A DNA stretch of 64,000 nt from Mycolicibacterium phocaicum (GTDB lineage Bacteria > Actinomycetota > Actinomycetes > Mycobacteriales > Mycobacteriaceae), in contig NZ_AP022616.1 of the NCBI RefSeq assembly GCF_010731115.1, positions 5,766,001 to 5,830,000 of the forward strand, in the 5' to 3' direction. Positions 28,250 through 36,216 of this stretch are shown here, one piece after another (the stretch's first letter is position 1; each line of letters begins with the position of its first letter). The notes beneath the pieces were generated by a model, which saw only the letters and a program-made list of their open reading frames with translations, was not told where the DNA came from and searched no databases. Both the position numbers and the translations under genes were made by a program.

Positions 28250-29671
28250 CTAGTTGGCCGACAGCGCCCGCGACGGTCGCCAGGCCACAAATCCGACGAC
28301 GAGCCCGAGGAACGGGATCGCGGCCAGAACCGTGCTGAGCGTCGCGCTGCCACCGGTGACCAGGGTGAAGTTCGACAGCACCAGCCACAGGCTGCCCAGC
28401 AGACCGAGCACCGCCAACGCCGGAGCGATGCGCGTCGTCCACAAATGGTCTGTCCTCAGCTCTCGGTTACGCAGGAAGAACACCAGCACTGCCACCGAAG
28501 TGGTCAGCATCAGTAGGACCATGCCGACCGTTGCGACGCCGGCCATCGAGCCGAACACCCCGACCAGCGGATCGATGCCGAGGATCGCCAGTAGGGCGAC
28601 AATGATTGCGGCGGTGGCGGTTTGCACCAGCGAAGAGAACGACGGTGATTCGTGGTCGTCGTGCACGGTGGCCAGTCGTGCGGGCAGCAGGCCCTTGCCG
28701 GCCAACACGAACTGATAGCGCGCGATCACGTTGTGGAAGGACAGCACGCAGGCGAAAAGGCTGCTCAGCAGGAGCACGTTGACGATGTCGCGGCCCACGA
28801 TGCCCAACATGTCGCCAGTGGTGTCCAGCAGCATATTGCCTTCGCCAGCAAGGGTTTTCTGCGCCACGGTGGCGACCTGATCCGGCCCGACGGCCACCAC
28901 GAACGCCCACACCGTGATGGCGTAGAAGGCGCCGATGATGATCACCGCGGCGTAGGTGGCCCGCGGGATGGTCTGCTCGGGATCGCGGGCTTCATCGCGG
29001 AACACGGCGGTGGCCTCGAATCCGATGAACCCGGTGAGGGCGAACAGAATGGCGATGCCGAGGGTGCCCTGAGTGAAGGTGGCGGGTGCGAAGGACGTGA
29101 AAGTGACACCGGCCGGGCCGGGTTTGGCGACCATCACCGTGTCCAACACGACCACGATGCCGATCTCAAGGGCCAACGCCACGCCGAGGACCTTGGCGCT
29201 CAGCTCGATGTGCCGGTAGCCGAGCACGGCGACGATCACCAGCACGACGAATGAGTAGACGGGCCAAGCGATTACCGGCCCGTGATAGTGGGCGACGGTG
29301 TCAGAGATCGCCCATCCGATGTAGCCGTAGATGCCGACCTGGATGGCGGTATAGGCGATCAGCGCGACGACCGCGATGCCCTTGCCCATGCGCTCGCCCA
29401 GGCCGACGGTCACGTAGGAGAAGAACGCCCCGGCCTCGGGGACGTGTGGCGTCATGGTCACGAAGCCGACGCTGAAGACCAGTAGCACCAGGGCGGCGAT
29501 CGCGAATCCCACGGGGGCGCCGGCGCCGTTGCCCAGGCCCATTGCCAACGGCATATTGCCGCCGATCACGGTCAGCGGGGCGGCAGCCGCGACCACCATG
29601 AAGACGATGCCGACGGGGCCCAGGCGCCCGGAAAGCCGCCGTTTCTCCGTCTCGGCCGGTGCAGTGGTCAT
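28250..29671 (-). CDS. APC-superfamily amino acid permease
   Basis: A 473-residue membrane protein with about twelve membrane segments. The N-terminal GPVGIVFMVVAAAAPLTVIGGNMP and GFIGFEATAVFRDEARDPEQTIPRATYAAV are hallmarks of APC amino acid/polyamine permeases. ATG 29671 overlaps the stop of the upstream peptidase gene as ATGA, so they form an operon. It probably imports the amino acid or amine that the peptidase releases or acts upon. Confidence 0.9.
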   Translation of the reverse strand: MTTAPAETEKRRLSGRLGPVGIVFMVVAAAAPLTVIGGNMPLAMGLGNGAGAPVGFAIAALVLLVFSVGFVTMTPHVPEAGAFFSYVTVGLGERMGKGIAVVALIAYTAIQVGIYGYIGWAISDTVAHYHGPVIAWPVYSFVVLVIVAVLGYRHIELSAKVLGVALALEIGIVVVLDTVMVAKPGPAGVTFTSFAPATFTQGTLGIAILFALTGFIGFEATAVFRDEARDPEQTIPRATYAAVIIIGAFYAITVWAFVVAVGPDQVATVAQKTLAGEGNMLLDTTGDMLGIVGRDIVNVLLLSSLFACVLSFHNVIARYQFVLAGKGLLPARLATVHDDHESPSFSSLVQTATAAIIVALLAILGIDPLVGVFGSMAGVATVGMVLLMLTTSVAVLVFFLRNRELRTDHLWTTRIAPALAVLGLLGSLWLVLSNFTLVTGGSATLSTVLAAIPFLGLVVGFVAWRPSRALSAN

Positions 29672-30774
29672 GAAATCTCCTCGAGTGCAGAGGTATTGGG
29701 GTCCAAGGCGTGGCGCAGCAGATCGTGGTCGATGGCGTGGGCGGTGAAACCGTTGTGTCCGGTCATCGTGGTGGCGGCGACCATCGCGTTGACGATCGCC
29801 TCCTCGGTGGCCTCGATGGTGAGGTCGAACAGCCGGGTCATCAGCTGCGGTGCGACCATCCGCAGGGCCACCTCTGGGTGTGCAGTGGAGGCGTCCTCGT
29901 CCCACGCGTACGGCGGGATTCCACGGTTGCCTGTCGAGAACGCGAGCATCAGGTCACCGCTGTACTGCTCGCCGGTGCCGCCGAGGCGACCCACCGCCAG
30001 CGCCGAGCGTTGCGCCAATCGGGTGCACTGATGGGGGAGTAGCGGGGCGTCGGTGGCGATGATGACGATGATCGAGCCCGATCCCGGGGCGTACTGCTTG
30101 GGCAGGTCGGGCAGCGGCACTTGGCTGGCTCCGATGAGTTCGCCGACCGGCACGCCGTTGATCCGGAGGCGTTCCCGCCGGCCGTGGTTGGCCTGGACGA
30201 GGACCCCGACGGTGTACTGCCCGGCGGCTGTCTCGGTGCTGCGCGACGCCGTACCGATGCCACCTTTGAAGCCGTGGCAGATCATCCCGGTGCCGCCGCC
30301 CACGTTGCCCTCAGTGGGCGGTGCGGTGGACGCCGCCTCGAGCGCTTGGCGGGCGTGCTCGGGACGGACGTGAAAGCCGTTGATGTCGTTGAGGAGGCCA
30401 TCGTAGGTTTCGCCGACGACCGGCAGTGACCAGTAGAGGCCTGCGCCACGGGCGCGGACCTGGGCGGCCACCAGTTCGTCGCGCACGACGCCGACGCTGT
30501 GGGTGTTGGTCAGCCCGATCGCGCTCGTGAGCTCGCCGGATTCGCGGATCCACTCCAGGCCGGTGAGTTCACCGCTGCCGTTGAGGCGGTGCGAACCGGC
30601 GAACAGCGGCTCGGTCCAGATGTCGTCATGCGGAACGACGACGGTGACGCCGGTGTTGACGCCGCCGTGCTTCAGGGTTGTGTGCCCGACCCGCACGCCT
30701 TTGACGTCGGTGATGGCGTTGGCCGGGCCGGTGGGATGTTCCCCGATGACCACGCCGAGATCTCTGGCACGCAT
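29668..30774 (-). CDS. P1/S58-family peptidase (DmpA-like aminopeptidase)
   Basis: A 368-residue protein of the DmpA/BapA family, N-terminal-nucleophile hydrolases that cleave themselves into two chains. NAITDVKGVRVGHTTL at the N-terminus and APGSGSIIVIIATDAPLLPHQC are characteristic; self-cleavage is expected at Gly-Ser in GSGS, making Ser the nucleophile. Members release N-terminal D- or beta-amino acids from peptides and amides. It is the first gene of a pair with the permease and faces a TetR gene; a palindromic operator lies 17 bp upstream. Confidence 0.9.
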   Translation of the reverse strand: MRARDLGVVIGEHPTGPANAITDVKGVRVGHTTLKHGGVNTGVTVVVPHDDIWTEPLFAGSHRLNGSGELTGLEWIRESGELTSAIGLTNTHSVGVVRDELVAAQVRARGAGLYWSLPVVGETYDGLLNDINGFHVRPEHARQALEAASTAPPTEGNVGGGTGMICHGFKGGIGTASRSTETAAGQYTVGVLVQANHGRRERLRINGVPVGELIGASQVPLPDLPKQYAPGSGSIIVIIATDAPLLPHQCTRLAQRSALAVGRLGGTGEQYSGDLMLAFSTGNRGIPPYAWDEDASTAHPEVALRMVAPQLMTRLFDLTIEATEEAIVNAMVAATTMTGHNGFTAHAIDHDLLRHALDPNTSALEEIS

Positions 30775-30790
30775 TGCTTCTCCCGAGTTT

Positions 30791-30807
30791 TTTTCCTAAT
30801 TGGAAAA
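30791..30807. promoter_or_regulatory. operator palindrome between peptidase and TetR genes
   Basis: TTTTCCTAATTGGAAAA has perfect 6-bp arms around a TAATT centre, an AT-rich palindrome standing out in GC-rich DNA. It lies 17 bp from the peptidase start (30774) and 54 bp from the TetR ATG (30861), the expected place for a shared autoregulatory operator. Confidence 0.65.
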
Positions 30808-30860
30808 GAACTATGCGCCCGCGTTCCACGTCTCGCAATAGAACGGGCAAGATTGGTGCC

Positions 30861-31472
30861 ATGGCCCGGCCCAACAAGCAGGAGGAGCGGCGTCGCGAGA
30901 TCATGGACGCCGCGATCGCACTGATCGAGCGACACGACCTGGCCACCCTCAAACTGGCCGATGTCGCCGAGGAGCTGGGGCTCACCACCAACGCGGTGCG
31001 GTACTACTTCAAAGACATGACGCAGTTGCTCTCCGAGCTGGCGCTGCGCTCCGACGTGCGGTTCTACGACGCGCGGCTTGAGTTGCAGCGGTCATCGGCC
31101 GACGTCCGCGAGCAGCTGGTGATGACGATGGCTGCCGGCCTGCCCACTGGGCCCGAGGACGCCGAGTGGCGTGCGATCTGGCGGGCCGTGCTGTCGGCCG
31201 GCTTCGAGCTTGACCGGCGCAGCGACGTGCAGGGCATTTATCACCGGCAGGTCGGCCTTTACGCCGATCTACTGTCGGGCGGCCAGGAGAGCGGGGTGTT
31301 CCGGTTGCTGCACCCGGCGCGTGATATCGCCATGACCTTGATGTCGATGGAGGACTACTTCGGCTACCGGATCGCCGCACGCGATCCGGATCTGAGCCGG
31401 ACGACGGCGCTGCGGCTGATGCGCCAGTATGCGGAGCTTGTGGTCGGAGTGCCGCTTCCCGAAATCGACTGA
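30861..31472 (+). CDS. TetR family regulator of the peptidase-permease pair
   Basis: A 203-residue regulator with the helix-turn-helix LATLKLADVAEELGLTTNAVRYYFKDMTQLL. ATG 30861 opens the family pattern MARPNKQEERRREIMDAAIALI; an upstream in-frame part runs through the operator and is not protein-like. By position it controls the divergent DmpA-like peptidase and permease, perhaps in response to an amine or peptide. Confidence 0.9.
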   Translation: MARPNKQEERRREIMDAAIALIERHDLATLKLADVAEELGLTTNAVRYYFKDMTQLLSELALRSDVRFYDARLELQRSSADVREQLVMTMAAGLPTGPEDAEWRAIWRAVLSAGFELDRRSDVQGIYHRQVGLYADLLSGGQESGVFRLLHPARDIAMTLMSMEDYFGYRIAARDPDLSRTTALRLMRQYAELVVGVPLPEID

Positions 31473-31584
31473 GCTGCAGGCCGATTACTGGTCGGCGAAC
31501 TGCTCATTCGGCTGGATCCTTTGTTGCCACCACGGGTTCAGAACATCGCCATCCGGGCCCAAATGCCCGGCTGTTGCTGAGACG

Positions 31585-32121
31585 TCATGCCCTGTTCCTT
31601 TCAGGGTGGCGTCGGAGTTCGCGTCGACTGCAAATGTTGCCGCCGTTCGTGATTGGGCTCTTTTGGTCGGTGTCGTGGTACCGGGAGTCCACCGCTGTCG
31701 AGTCGGGACTCGTGGTGCGTGGTGCCGAGTCGAGGAGCTGGTCGCGCACGGCGGGCGCCACCGCTATGAGCGCGGTGGTGAGTTCGCGGACGCTCTGGTC
31801 GTGAACGAGGCTCAGCCAGTCGAGGTCTGCGTCGACGGCGCGGGCGTAGCCGCTGTCGGTGTCGAAGTACTCGACTCGAACACCGAAGAATTCGGCCAAC
31901 ATCTCCACAGTCCGAGCGGACGGCCCGCTGCGAACCCCGCTGCGTAGTTGCGACAGGTAGGGCGCGGACAGCCGGTATCCGCGGCCGGCCAGCGCCTCCG
32001 TCACCTCGACATTGCGATAGGGGCCGCGCCCGGGCGGGTAGACAACTGCGAATAATCGATTCAACCGTTCGGTGAACGCGTCGACATCGACCGACATTCC
32101 GCGGTGCTTCCTGGCAGCCAT
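31585..32121 (-). CDS. EspR-like XRE-family regulator
   Basis: A 178-residue protein whose residues 15-125 track the M. tuberculosis nucleoid-associated regulator EspR: FTERLNRLFAVVYPPGRGPY, then SAPYLSQLRSGVRSGPS as the recognition helix region, then MLAEFFGVRVEYFDTD. EspR has 132 residues; this protein adds a polar tail of about 45 residues ending RRELRRHPERNRA with no recognised domain. ATG 32121 or ATG 32097 may be used. EspR dimers bind long-range sites and loop DNA. It is divergent from the A-B-B-A genes and is their natural candidate regulator. Confidence 0.85.
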   Translation of the reverse strand: MAARKHRGMSVDVDAFTERLNRLFAVVYPPGRGPYRNVEVTEALAGRGYRLSAPYLSQLRSGVRSGPSARTVEMLAEFFGVRVEYFDTDSGYARAVDADLDWLSLVHDQSVRELTTALIAVAPAVRDQLLDSAPRTTSPDSTAVDSRYHDTDQKSPITNGGNICSRRELRRHPERNRA

Positions 32122-32492
32122 GAACTCTCCCGGATTTGATTGTGGTGCAGGGACTTACGATCCATCGCCCGCTCGGCGGGAGGGGCTGGTTGGGTGGCGT
32201 GCAAGCGCCTGGTGATGACCGCCCGGGGGTGCGGCATCGGGGTTGACTGCTGGTTCGGTGGAGCCGCAGACGGTACTCCACGGACTGCGGCGCCGCCGCA
32301 ACGCGGCCCGAGCCGAGCACGTCGTCGGATCCGCTACGGCACCATACGCGGCACCAGAACGCCATGACGCTGGCACACCTGTTGTCGCGGAAGGTGTTTC
32401 ATCGATGATCTGCGGTCCGAGTCAACGCCGGGATCGCGATCTGTCTACGAAGTGTGGCTGCCACATGTGGTGGTTGGAAGAAGGGTTTGGTT
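32122..32492. other. gene-free interval upstream of the A-B-B-A island
   Basis: A 371-bp region between the divergent EspR-like and A1 genes. Several short frames run through it on both strands, but none has a ribosome site, a family pattern or conserved neighbours. It should hold the divergent promoters; no clear palindrome was spotted. Confidence 0.5.
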
Positions 32493-33056
32493 GTGCGAAC
32501 CGCAACTAACTGGCTACTGTGCGAAACCGCGCTCGCATCCGATGGCGGCGTCGTCGTCATCGAAGATGCTGGAACGGCAAATGTTTCAGACACATACGTG
32601 CACGCCGAAATCGCGCCCGCCCCAGAGGCCGTACACAGGGCGTTGTGGGTGCACACCATGAATGTCCACGAATGCGACGTCGTCGGCCGACGCGTATACG
32701 TACGCGTACTCTCCGGTTCGGACGCCGGCGGCCTCGGTGTCCTCGCCTTCGATGGGCACCTGAACATTGCCAGCGGAATCGTGGCGACCGGCGAACTCCG
32801 AAACCCAGACCGCCAGCTACTTGTTGGGCCGCCGGGAGTGATACGCGTCAGCGTGTTCGTCGCCCACGACATCGACGCTGTCTATTTCGATGACTCCGGC
32901 GTCAGCTACCCCGCATCAGGGCCCAGTGAGATCACCCTGTTGCTGCACGGTGTGTCCTGGCACACCCGCGCCGTCAACAGCACGCGGTGGAGCCGCATCT
33001 CGTGGCGGCGTGGCCGCAGAGGTGTCCCGCCAGGCCTGCCGCCCGTTGTGACCTAG
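32493..33056 (+). CDS. unknown protein A1 (paralogue of A2)
   Basis: A 187-residue soluble protein with no signal peptide or recognised motif. GTG 32493 is chosen because it follows AAGAAGGG and because A2 has a GTG at the equivalent place; the frame extends to GTG 32454. Over about 150 residues it is roughly two-thirds identical by eye to A2 (34597-35148), sharing HECDVVGR/GECDVVGR, GGLGV-AFDG-LNIASG and RQLLVGP-GVI-VSVFV. The alternating hydrophobic pattern suggests a beta-rich fold. It ends with an Arg-rich tail absent from A2. Confidence 0.7.
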   Translation: MRTATNWLLCETALASDGGVVVIEDAGTANVSDTYVHAEIAPAPEAVHRALWVHTMNVHECDVVGRRVYVRVLSGSDAGGLGVLAFDGHLNIASGIVATGELRNPDRQLLVGPPGVIRVSVFVAHDIDAVYFDDSGVSYPASGPSEITLLLHGVSWHTRAVNSTRWSRISWRRGRRGVPPGLPPVVT

Positions 33057-33062
33057 ATCACC
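33047..33062. promoter_or_regulatory. CRP-like site at the A1/B1 junction
   Basis: TGTGACCTAGATCACC carries the symmetric core GTGA-N6-TCAC and misses the CRP consensus only at the last base. It overlaps the A1 stop codon and lies about 170 bp upstream of B1, so it could drive B1-B2 separately. Confidence 0.35.
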
Positions 33063-33158
33063 GTTCGGTTTTGCTGCTGATTCCCGACTACACCTTGCAC
33101 AGGCTCGTCATCGGCGACGGGTGTGCGGAGGTCGGTCTGCTGGACGGGGGATGTGGTC

Positions 33159-33224
33159 ATGGGTGATTTCTCACCGACGAAGGTGAAGCAAGCGCCGCGG
33201 GCGTCGGCGCCTTCCGGGAGCTGA
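33159..33224 (+). CDS. possible 21-residue leader peptide before B1
   Basis: ATG 33159 opens a 21-codon frame (GDFSPTKVKQAPRASAPSGS) that stops 5 bp before the B1 start, so it could couple translation. GGGGGA precedes it at about 8 bp. The frame contains a small palindrome GGTGATTTCTCACC (33162-33175). It may equally be non-coding leader. Confidence 0.3.
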   Translation: MGDFSPTKVKQAPRASAPSGS

Positions 33225-33229
33225 CGTCG

Positions 33230-33808
33230 ATGACTGAACTATCACGCAACCGCCCTTTTGGGCCGGACACCCATCAGGATTGGGCCCCGTACTCCGACCT
33301 GGTGCAAGCGGCGGAGGCGTACCTGCGCGATCCGGCGATCGCGCTGGAAGCGTTGTACCGGGTGATGGATCCCTCCGCGATCAAGGCGTTCGTCATGGAA
33401 CGCACGCTCGAAGAGAAGGATTCGCGTGAATCGTTGTACCAAGAGGTTGCGGTGACCGACGGCCGGACATTGCTGCTGTGGATGGGCGACGATGAACTCA
33501 CCGACGACGACGATCCCGAGCCTGGCGAACCCTTGCTGACATCGACGCTGCGCTCGATTCCGTTGTCCGCGTTGACTGACCGCAATCTCAAGGTCGGGTA
33601 CCGCATCGATCACCGTGGCGGACGGTCGCTGCACAGTGTGGAACTGCGGCTGGTGACCACGACGACCGACTACGCCCTCGCCAAGACCCCGTCGAGGACC
33701 GAGTCTTTCAGCGAGGAGCTGCTGTTCACGAAGTCTGTGACCGACGGCGGACGAGCGCAGATGGAACGGCTGATTCAGTTCGGAAGGGTGCTAGCCGCAC
33801 ATGGCTGA
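33230..33808 (+). CDS. unknown protein B1 (paralogue of B2)
   Basis: A 192-residue acidic soluble protein. ATG 33230 follows GGGAG. It shares a layout with B2: an N-terminal helix (DPAIALEALYRVMDP), a shared core (YQEVAVTDGRTLLLWMGDD), a second strand block (SLHSVELRLVTTTT) and a C-terminal helix (QMERLIQFGRVLAAHG). The overall order loosely resembles the actinobacterial DUF5998 family, which is a weak inference. It overlaps B2 by 8 bp, implying co-translation and perhaps a complex. Confidence 0.78.
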   Translation: MTELSRNRPFGPDTHQDWAPYSDLVQAAEAYLRDPAIALEALYRVMDPSAIKAFVMERTLEEKDSRESLYQEVAVTDGRTLLLWMGDDELTDDDDPEPGEPLLTSTLRSIPLSALTDRNLKVGYRIDHRGGRSLHSVELRLVTTTTDYALAKTPSRTESFSEELLFTKSVTDGGRAQMERLIQFGRVLAAHG

Positions 33809-34316
33809 TTGGGCATCGCACAGACATCTTCAGCAGGCGGTAATGCTCGGCGTCCGTAATCCCGAAGCGGCGCTGAACAACTTGCGCGCCTTCATCAACT
33901 TCGACACTGCCTACTCATTCGTGCTCACGCAGCGCCCCGCATGGCAAGAAGTCGCGGTCACCGACGGTCGACGATTGATCCTGTGGCACGGCTCTGACAC
34001 TGAATGCGCCGGCCACGATGATCGGTTGCCGCACCCGATGTTCCAGTCCTCGGTGCGGACGGTGCTGTTGTCGCGGCTCAGTGATCAGGCCGTGCACACC
34101 GACTACGACGTCATGCCTGACGGCTCTCACGAGCTGGTGTCGGTACGCCTGCGGCTGTACACGCCGATAGTCAACAGCACGACCCGAACCACTCCCGAGG
34201 ACAGTCAGCACTACGTCGAGTGCTACCTCTTCGACAAGAACGCAGACGACGGTCAGGAAGAAATGGAACGACTTCTCGAATTTGCGGCCGCACTGTCGAT
34301 TTCGACCAGTGCGTGA
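33801..34316 (+). CDS. unknown protein B2 (paralogue of B1)
   Basis: A 171-residue soluble protein starting at ATG 33801 inside the end of B1. The core WQEVAVTDGRRLILWHGSD, the strand block ELVSVRLRLYTP and the C-terminal helix EEMERLLEFAAAL match B1 in order and spacing. It is more divergent from B1 than A1 is from A2, so the B duplication looks older. No catalytic motif was recognised. Confidence 0.78.
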   Translation: MADWASHRHLQQAVMLGVRNPEAALNNLRAFINFDTAYSFVLTQRPAWQEVAVTDGRRLILWHGSDTECAGHDDRLPHPMFQSSVRTVLLSRLSDQAVHTDYDVMPDGSHELVSVRLRLYTPIVNSTTRTTPEDSQHYVECYLFDKNADDGQEEMERLLEFAAALSISTSA

Positions 34317-34380
34317 CGGGCCGCCAGGCGTGACAGGGCCTGACGCCGCCGATATCACCCGAAGAGCCTAGGAGGTCAAT

Positions 34381-34542
34381 GTGTTTCGGGACGTGCCGAG
34401 GATTCTGCAGTGTCTCGCATCGATACCGATGGTGTTGTGGACCGTGATCACCACAGCCGCTCGCAAACCGGGAGAAGCGGCCGACCGGAGAAGTCCGCAC
34501 GATTCTGGGCAGTACTTCGCGGACGATCCATGGGTGGATTGA
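34381..34542 (+). CDS. small protein (53 aa) with one hydrophobic segment
   Basis: GTG 34381 has a strong AGGAGG at 34370-34375 with 5-bp spacing. The product begins MFRDVPRILQCLASIPMVLWTVITTA, an amphipathic/hydrophobic start that could be a membrane segment, followed by a polar tail ending DDPWVD. It is too short for usual gene calling. It lies between B2 and A2 on the same strand and may be part of the same unit. No family was recognised. Confidence 0.6.
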   Translation: MFRDVPRILQCLASIPMVLWTVITTAARKPGEAADRRSPHDSGQYFADDPWVD

Positions 34543-34596
34543 GCAGCATCGGTCACCGCTCGGCATGAGGCGCGGTCGTGCGGGGGTCGAGAGAGA

Positions 34597-35148
34597 GTGA
34601 ATGCGGCTGTGAAAAGAGGAGACGTGGCGGCACGAACGGCGGCGAACAAGCTGCTGTGCGACATCATGATCGCACCCGACCGCGGCGTCGTAGTCGTTGA
34701 AGATGCTGGGGTACAGGGGATTACGGGCACCTATATACAGGCCGATATCGACCCCGAACCCGCGCCGGTGCAGCAGGCACTGTGGGTACGAACCATGAGT
34801 GCCGGCGAGTGCGACGTCGTCGGCCGGTTGATCCGGGTCCGCGTGTTCTCTGGCTGGGACACCGGAGGGCTTGGTGTCCGCGCATTTGATGGCCGGCTCA
34901 ATATCGCCAGCGGGCTGTTGGCCATCGGTGACCGCCGTAATCCCGAGCGTCAACTGCTGGTAGGTCCATCTGGTGTGATCGGTGTCAGCGTGTTCGTGGG
35001 CCACGACGTCGACACCACCTGTTTCGACGAATCCGGTATCGGTTACCCACCATCGGGTCCCAGCGAGGTCACCGTGCTGCTGCACGGAGATTCGTGGCAC
35101 ACATACACGTTGCGCAACACGGTCGATCGGTGGCGGATCCGGTGCTAG
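34597..35148 (+). CDS. unknown protein A2 (paralogue of A1)
   Basis: A 183-residue soluble protein, the close paralogue of A1. GTG 34597 follows GAGAGAGA; GTG 34624 aligns with the proposed A1 start and follows GAGGAG very closely. Conserved blocks with A1 include GVVVVEDAG, ALWVRTMSAGECDVVGR, NIASGLLAIGDRRNPERQ and PSGPSEVTVLLHG. It closes the A-B-B-A arrangement. No function is assigned. Confidence 0.72.
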   Translation: MNAAVKRGDVAARTAANKLLCDIMIAPDRGVVVVEDAGVQGITGTYIQADIDPEPAPVQQALWVRTMSAGECDVVGRLIRVRVFSGWDTGGLGVRAFDGRLNIASGLLAIGDRRNPERQLLVGPSGVIGVSVFVGHDVDTTCFDESGIGYPPSGPSEVTVLLHGDSWHTYTLRNTVDRWRIRC

Positions 35149-35228
35149 CAGTTCTGTGGCAGCTGAGACCGACGTGACGTAGGGCTGCGGTTGGGCTGAG
35201 CGAGATCGACCCCAGAGCTCAGGGCAGT

Positions 35229-35732
35229 GTGCTATTGAAAGTCATGCTGCCGAAAATCTCTCTCGCCCCGGCCTTGGCGTTGTTGGTGGCCGTGCCGCAA
35301 GCGCACGCCGATCGCCCGGAACCGGTGCCGCTGTACGGCAGCTACGACACGTTTCTCGATCATTCGCGTCAGACGTTCAATGGGCGCCCGGATACATCGG
35401 ACCCGTCGACCCAGGCGGCCCTGTTCCGGACCGTGTGCGACGCCGGCGGTTGTGTTGCGCACTGGCTGAGAGTGACTGAGCTCAAAGAGAATCCGAATGC
35501 GCCGGCGCTGTTCGACTATCGGTGGACGGGTGACCGCTGGGAATCATCGGGAGACTACCCGTTCCATTGCGGCCCGAATGGCGTTGCGGTGACGGCATTC
35601 CGGTCCGATTTCCTGAAGCCCAATGGTGACGGCAGTTTCACCGGGGAGCGGACGTTCACCGTGGCAGCGCCGGGCTGCCCCGGTGACGGGGCCGGAACCT
35701 ACTGGTTGCTATTCACCCTGACGCCGACCTAG
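35229..35732 (+). CDS. secreted protein of unknown function
   Basis: A 167-residue protein with a clear Sec signal peptide (KISLAPALALLVAVPQAHA) cleaved before DRPEP. The mature part has four Cys (VCDAGGC, HCGP, PGCPGD) that could form two disulfides, and a YGSYDTFLDHSRQTFNG start seen in other mycobacterial exported proteins. GTG 35229 is the longest start; ATG 35244 is equally possible. Its 3' end overlaps the convergent membrane-protein gene by 20 bp. Confidence 0.75.
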   Translation: MLLKVMLPKISLAPALALLVAVPQAHADRPEPVPLYGSYDTFLDHSRQTFNGRPDTSDPSTQAALFRTVCDAGGCVAHWLRVTELKENPNAPALFDYRWTGDRWESSGDYPFHCGPNGVAVTAFRSDFLKPNGDGSFTGERTFTVAAPGCPGDGAGTYWLLFTLTPT

Positions 35733-36150
35733 TCGGCTGGATTGGCCGTTCGGGCTCGGACGTGTTGCTGCGCTGCCGTCGACCGGCGATCAATGCGGCG
35801 ACGCCGGCAATGGTGAGGATCGACAGTGCCGTGATGTCGAAGGCAGGCCGGCCGCCAAGATCCCGGTCGATCACGTGTGACACGACGTGGAGCGCTTCGA
35901 ACGCGATGAAGCCGCCGAGCGCTACCTCTACGGGCGACCGCCGAGCCGCGGCCAGCAACATCGCCACTCCGACGCCGATCTGCAGGACGCCCGCGTCATG
36001 CAGGAAGTGGCGGTTGTAGGGCTCGAACGGTGCGAGAACCTCGAAGAACGACATCGGTGCGACGAACGCCCAGATACCCAGGGCCAGCGTGATCAAGCCG
36101 AGGATCGCGCAGGTGACCAATACGATCCGCAACGGTGTCTGCGTCGTCAT
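35713..36150 (-). CDS. small integral membrane protein of unknown function
   Basis: A 145-residue protein with about four membrane segments and a polar C-terminal tail encoded in the overlap with the secreted-protein gene. NRHFLHDAGVLQIGVGVAML and FIAFEALHVVSHVIDRD hold His residues in or near the membrane. No specific family role is known to me. Confidence 0.75.
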   Translation of the reverse strand: MTTQTPLRIVLVTCAILGLITLALGIWAFVAPMSFFEVLAPFEPYNRHFLHDAGVLQIGVGVAMLLAAARRSPVEVALGGFIAFEALHVVSHVIDRDLGGRPAFDITALSILTIAGVAALIAGRRQRSNTSEPERPIQPTRSASG

Positions 36151-36216
36151 TCCTCGAGACTAAGCGCGCAATGGCCCAGTGTCAGGCGCCATTGCGTGAC
36201 CAGAATCGGGTACCAC

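Noticed and set aside
31601..32365. A 254-codon minus-strand frame across the EspR-like gene
   Set aside because: The neighbouring frame has the clear EspR-type motifs; this frame is Arg/Pro/Ser-rich shadow sequence.
32140..32509. Short plus-strand frames between the EspR-like gene and A1
   Set aside because: They overlap each other in different frames, lack ribosome sites and show low-complexity Arg/Ala content, so no gene was called there.
33162..33175. Palindrome GGTGATTTCTCACC as a CRP site
   Set aside because: The spacer is 4 rather than 6 bases, so it does not fit CRP; kept only as a remark in the leader-peptide entry.
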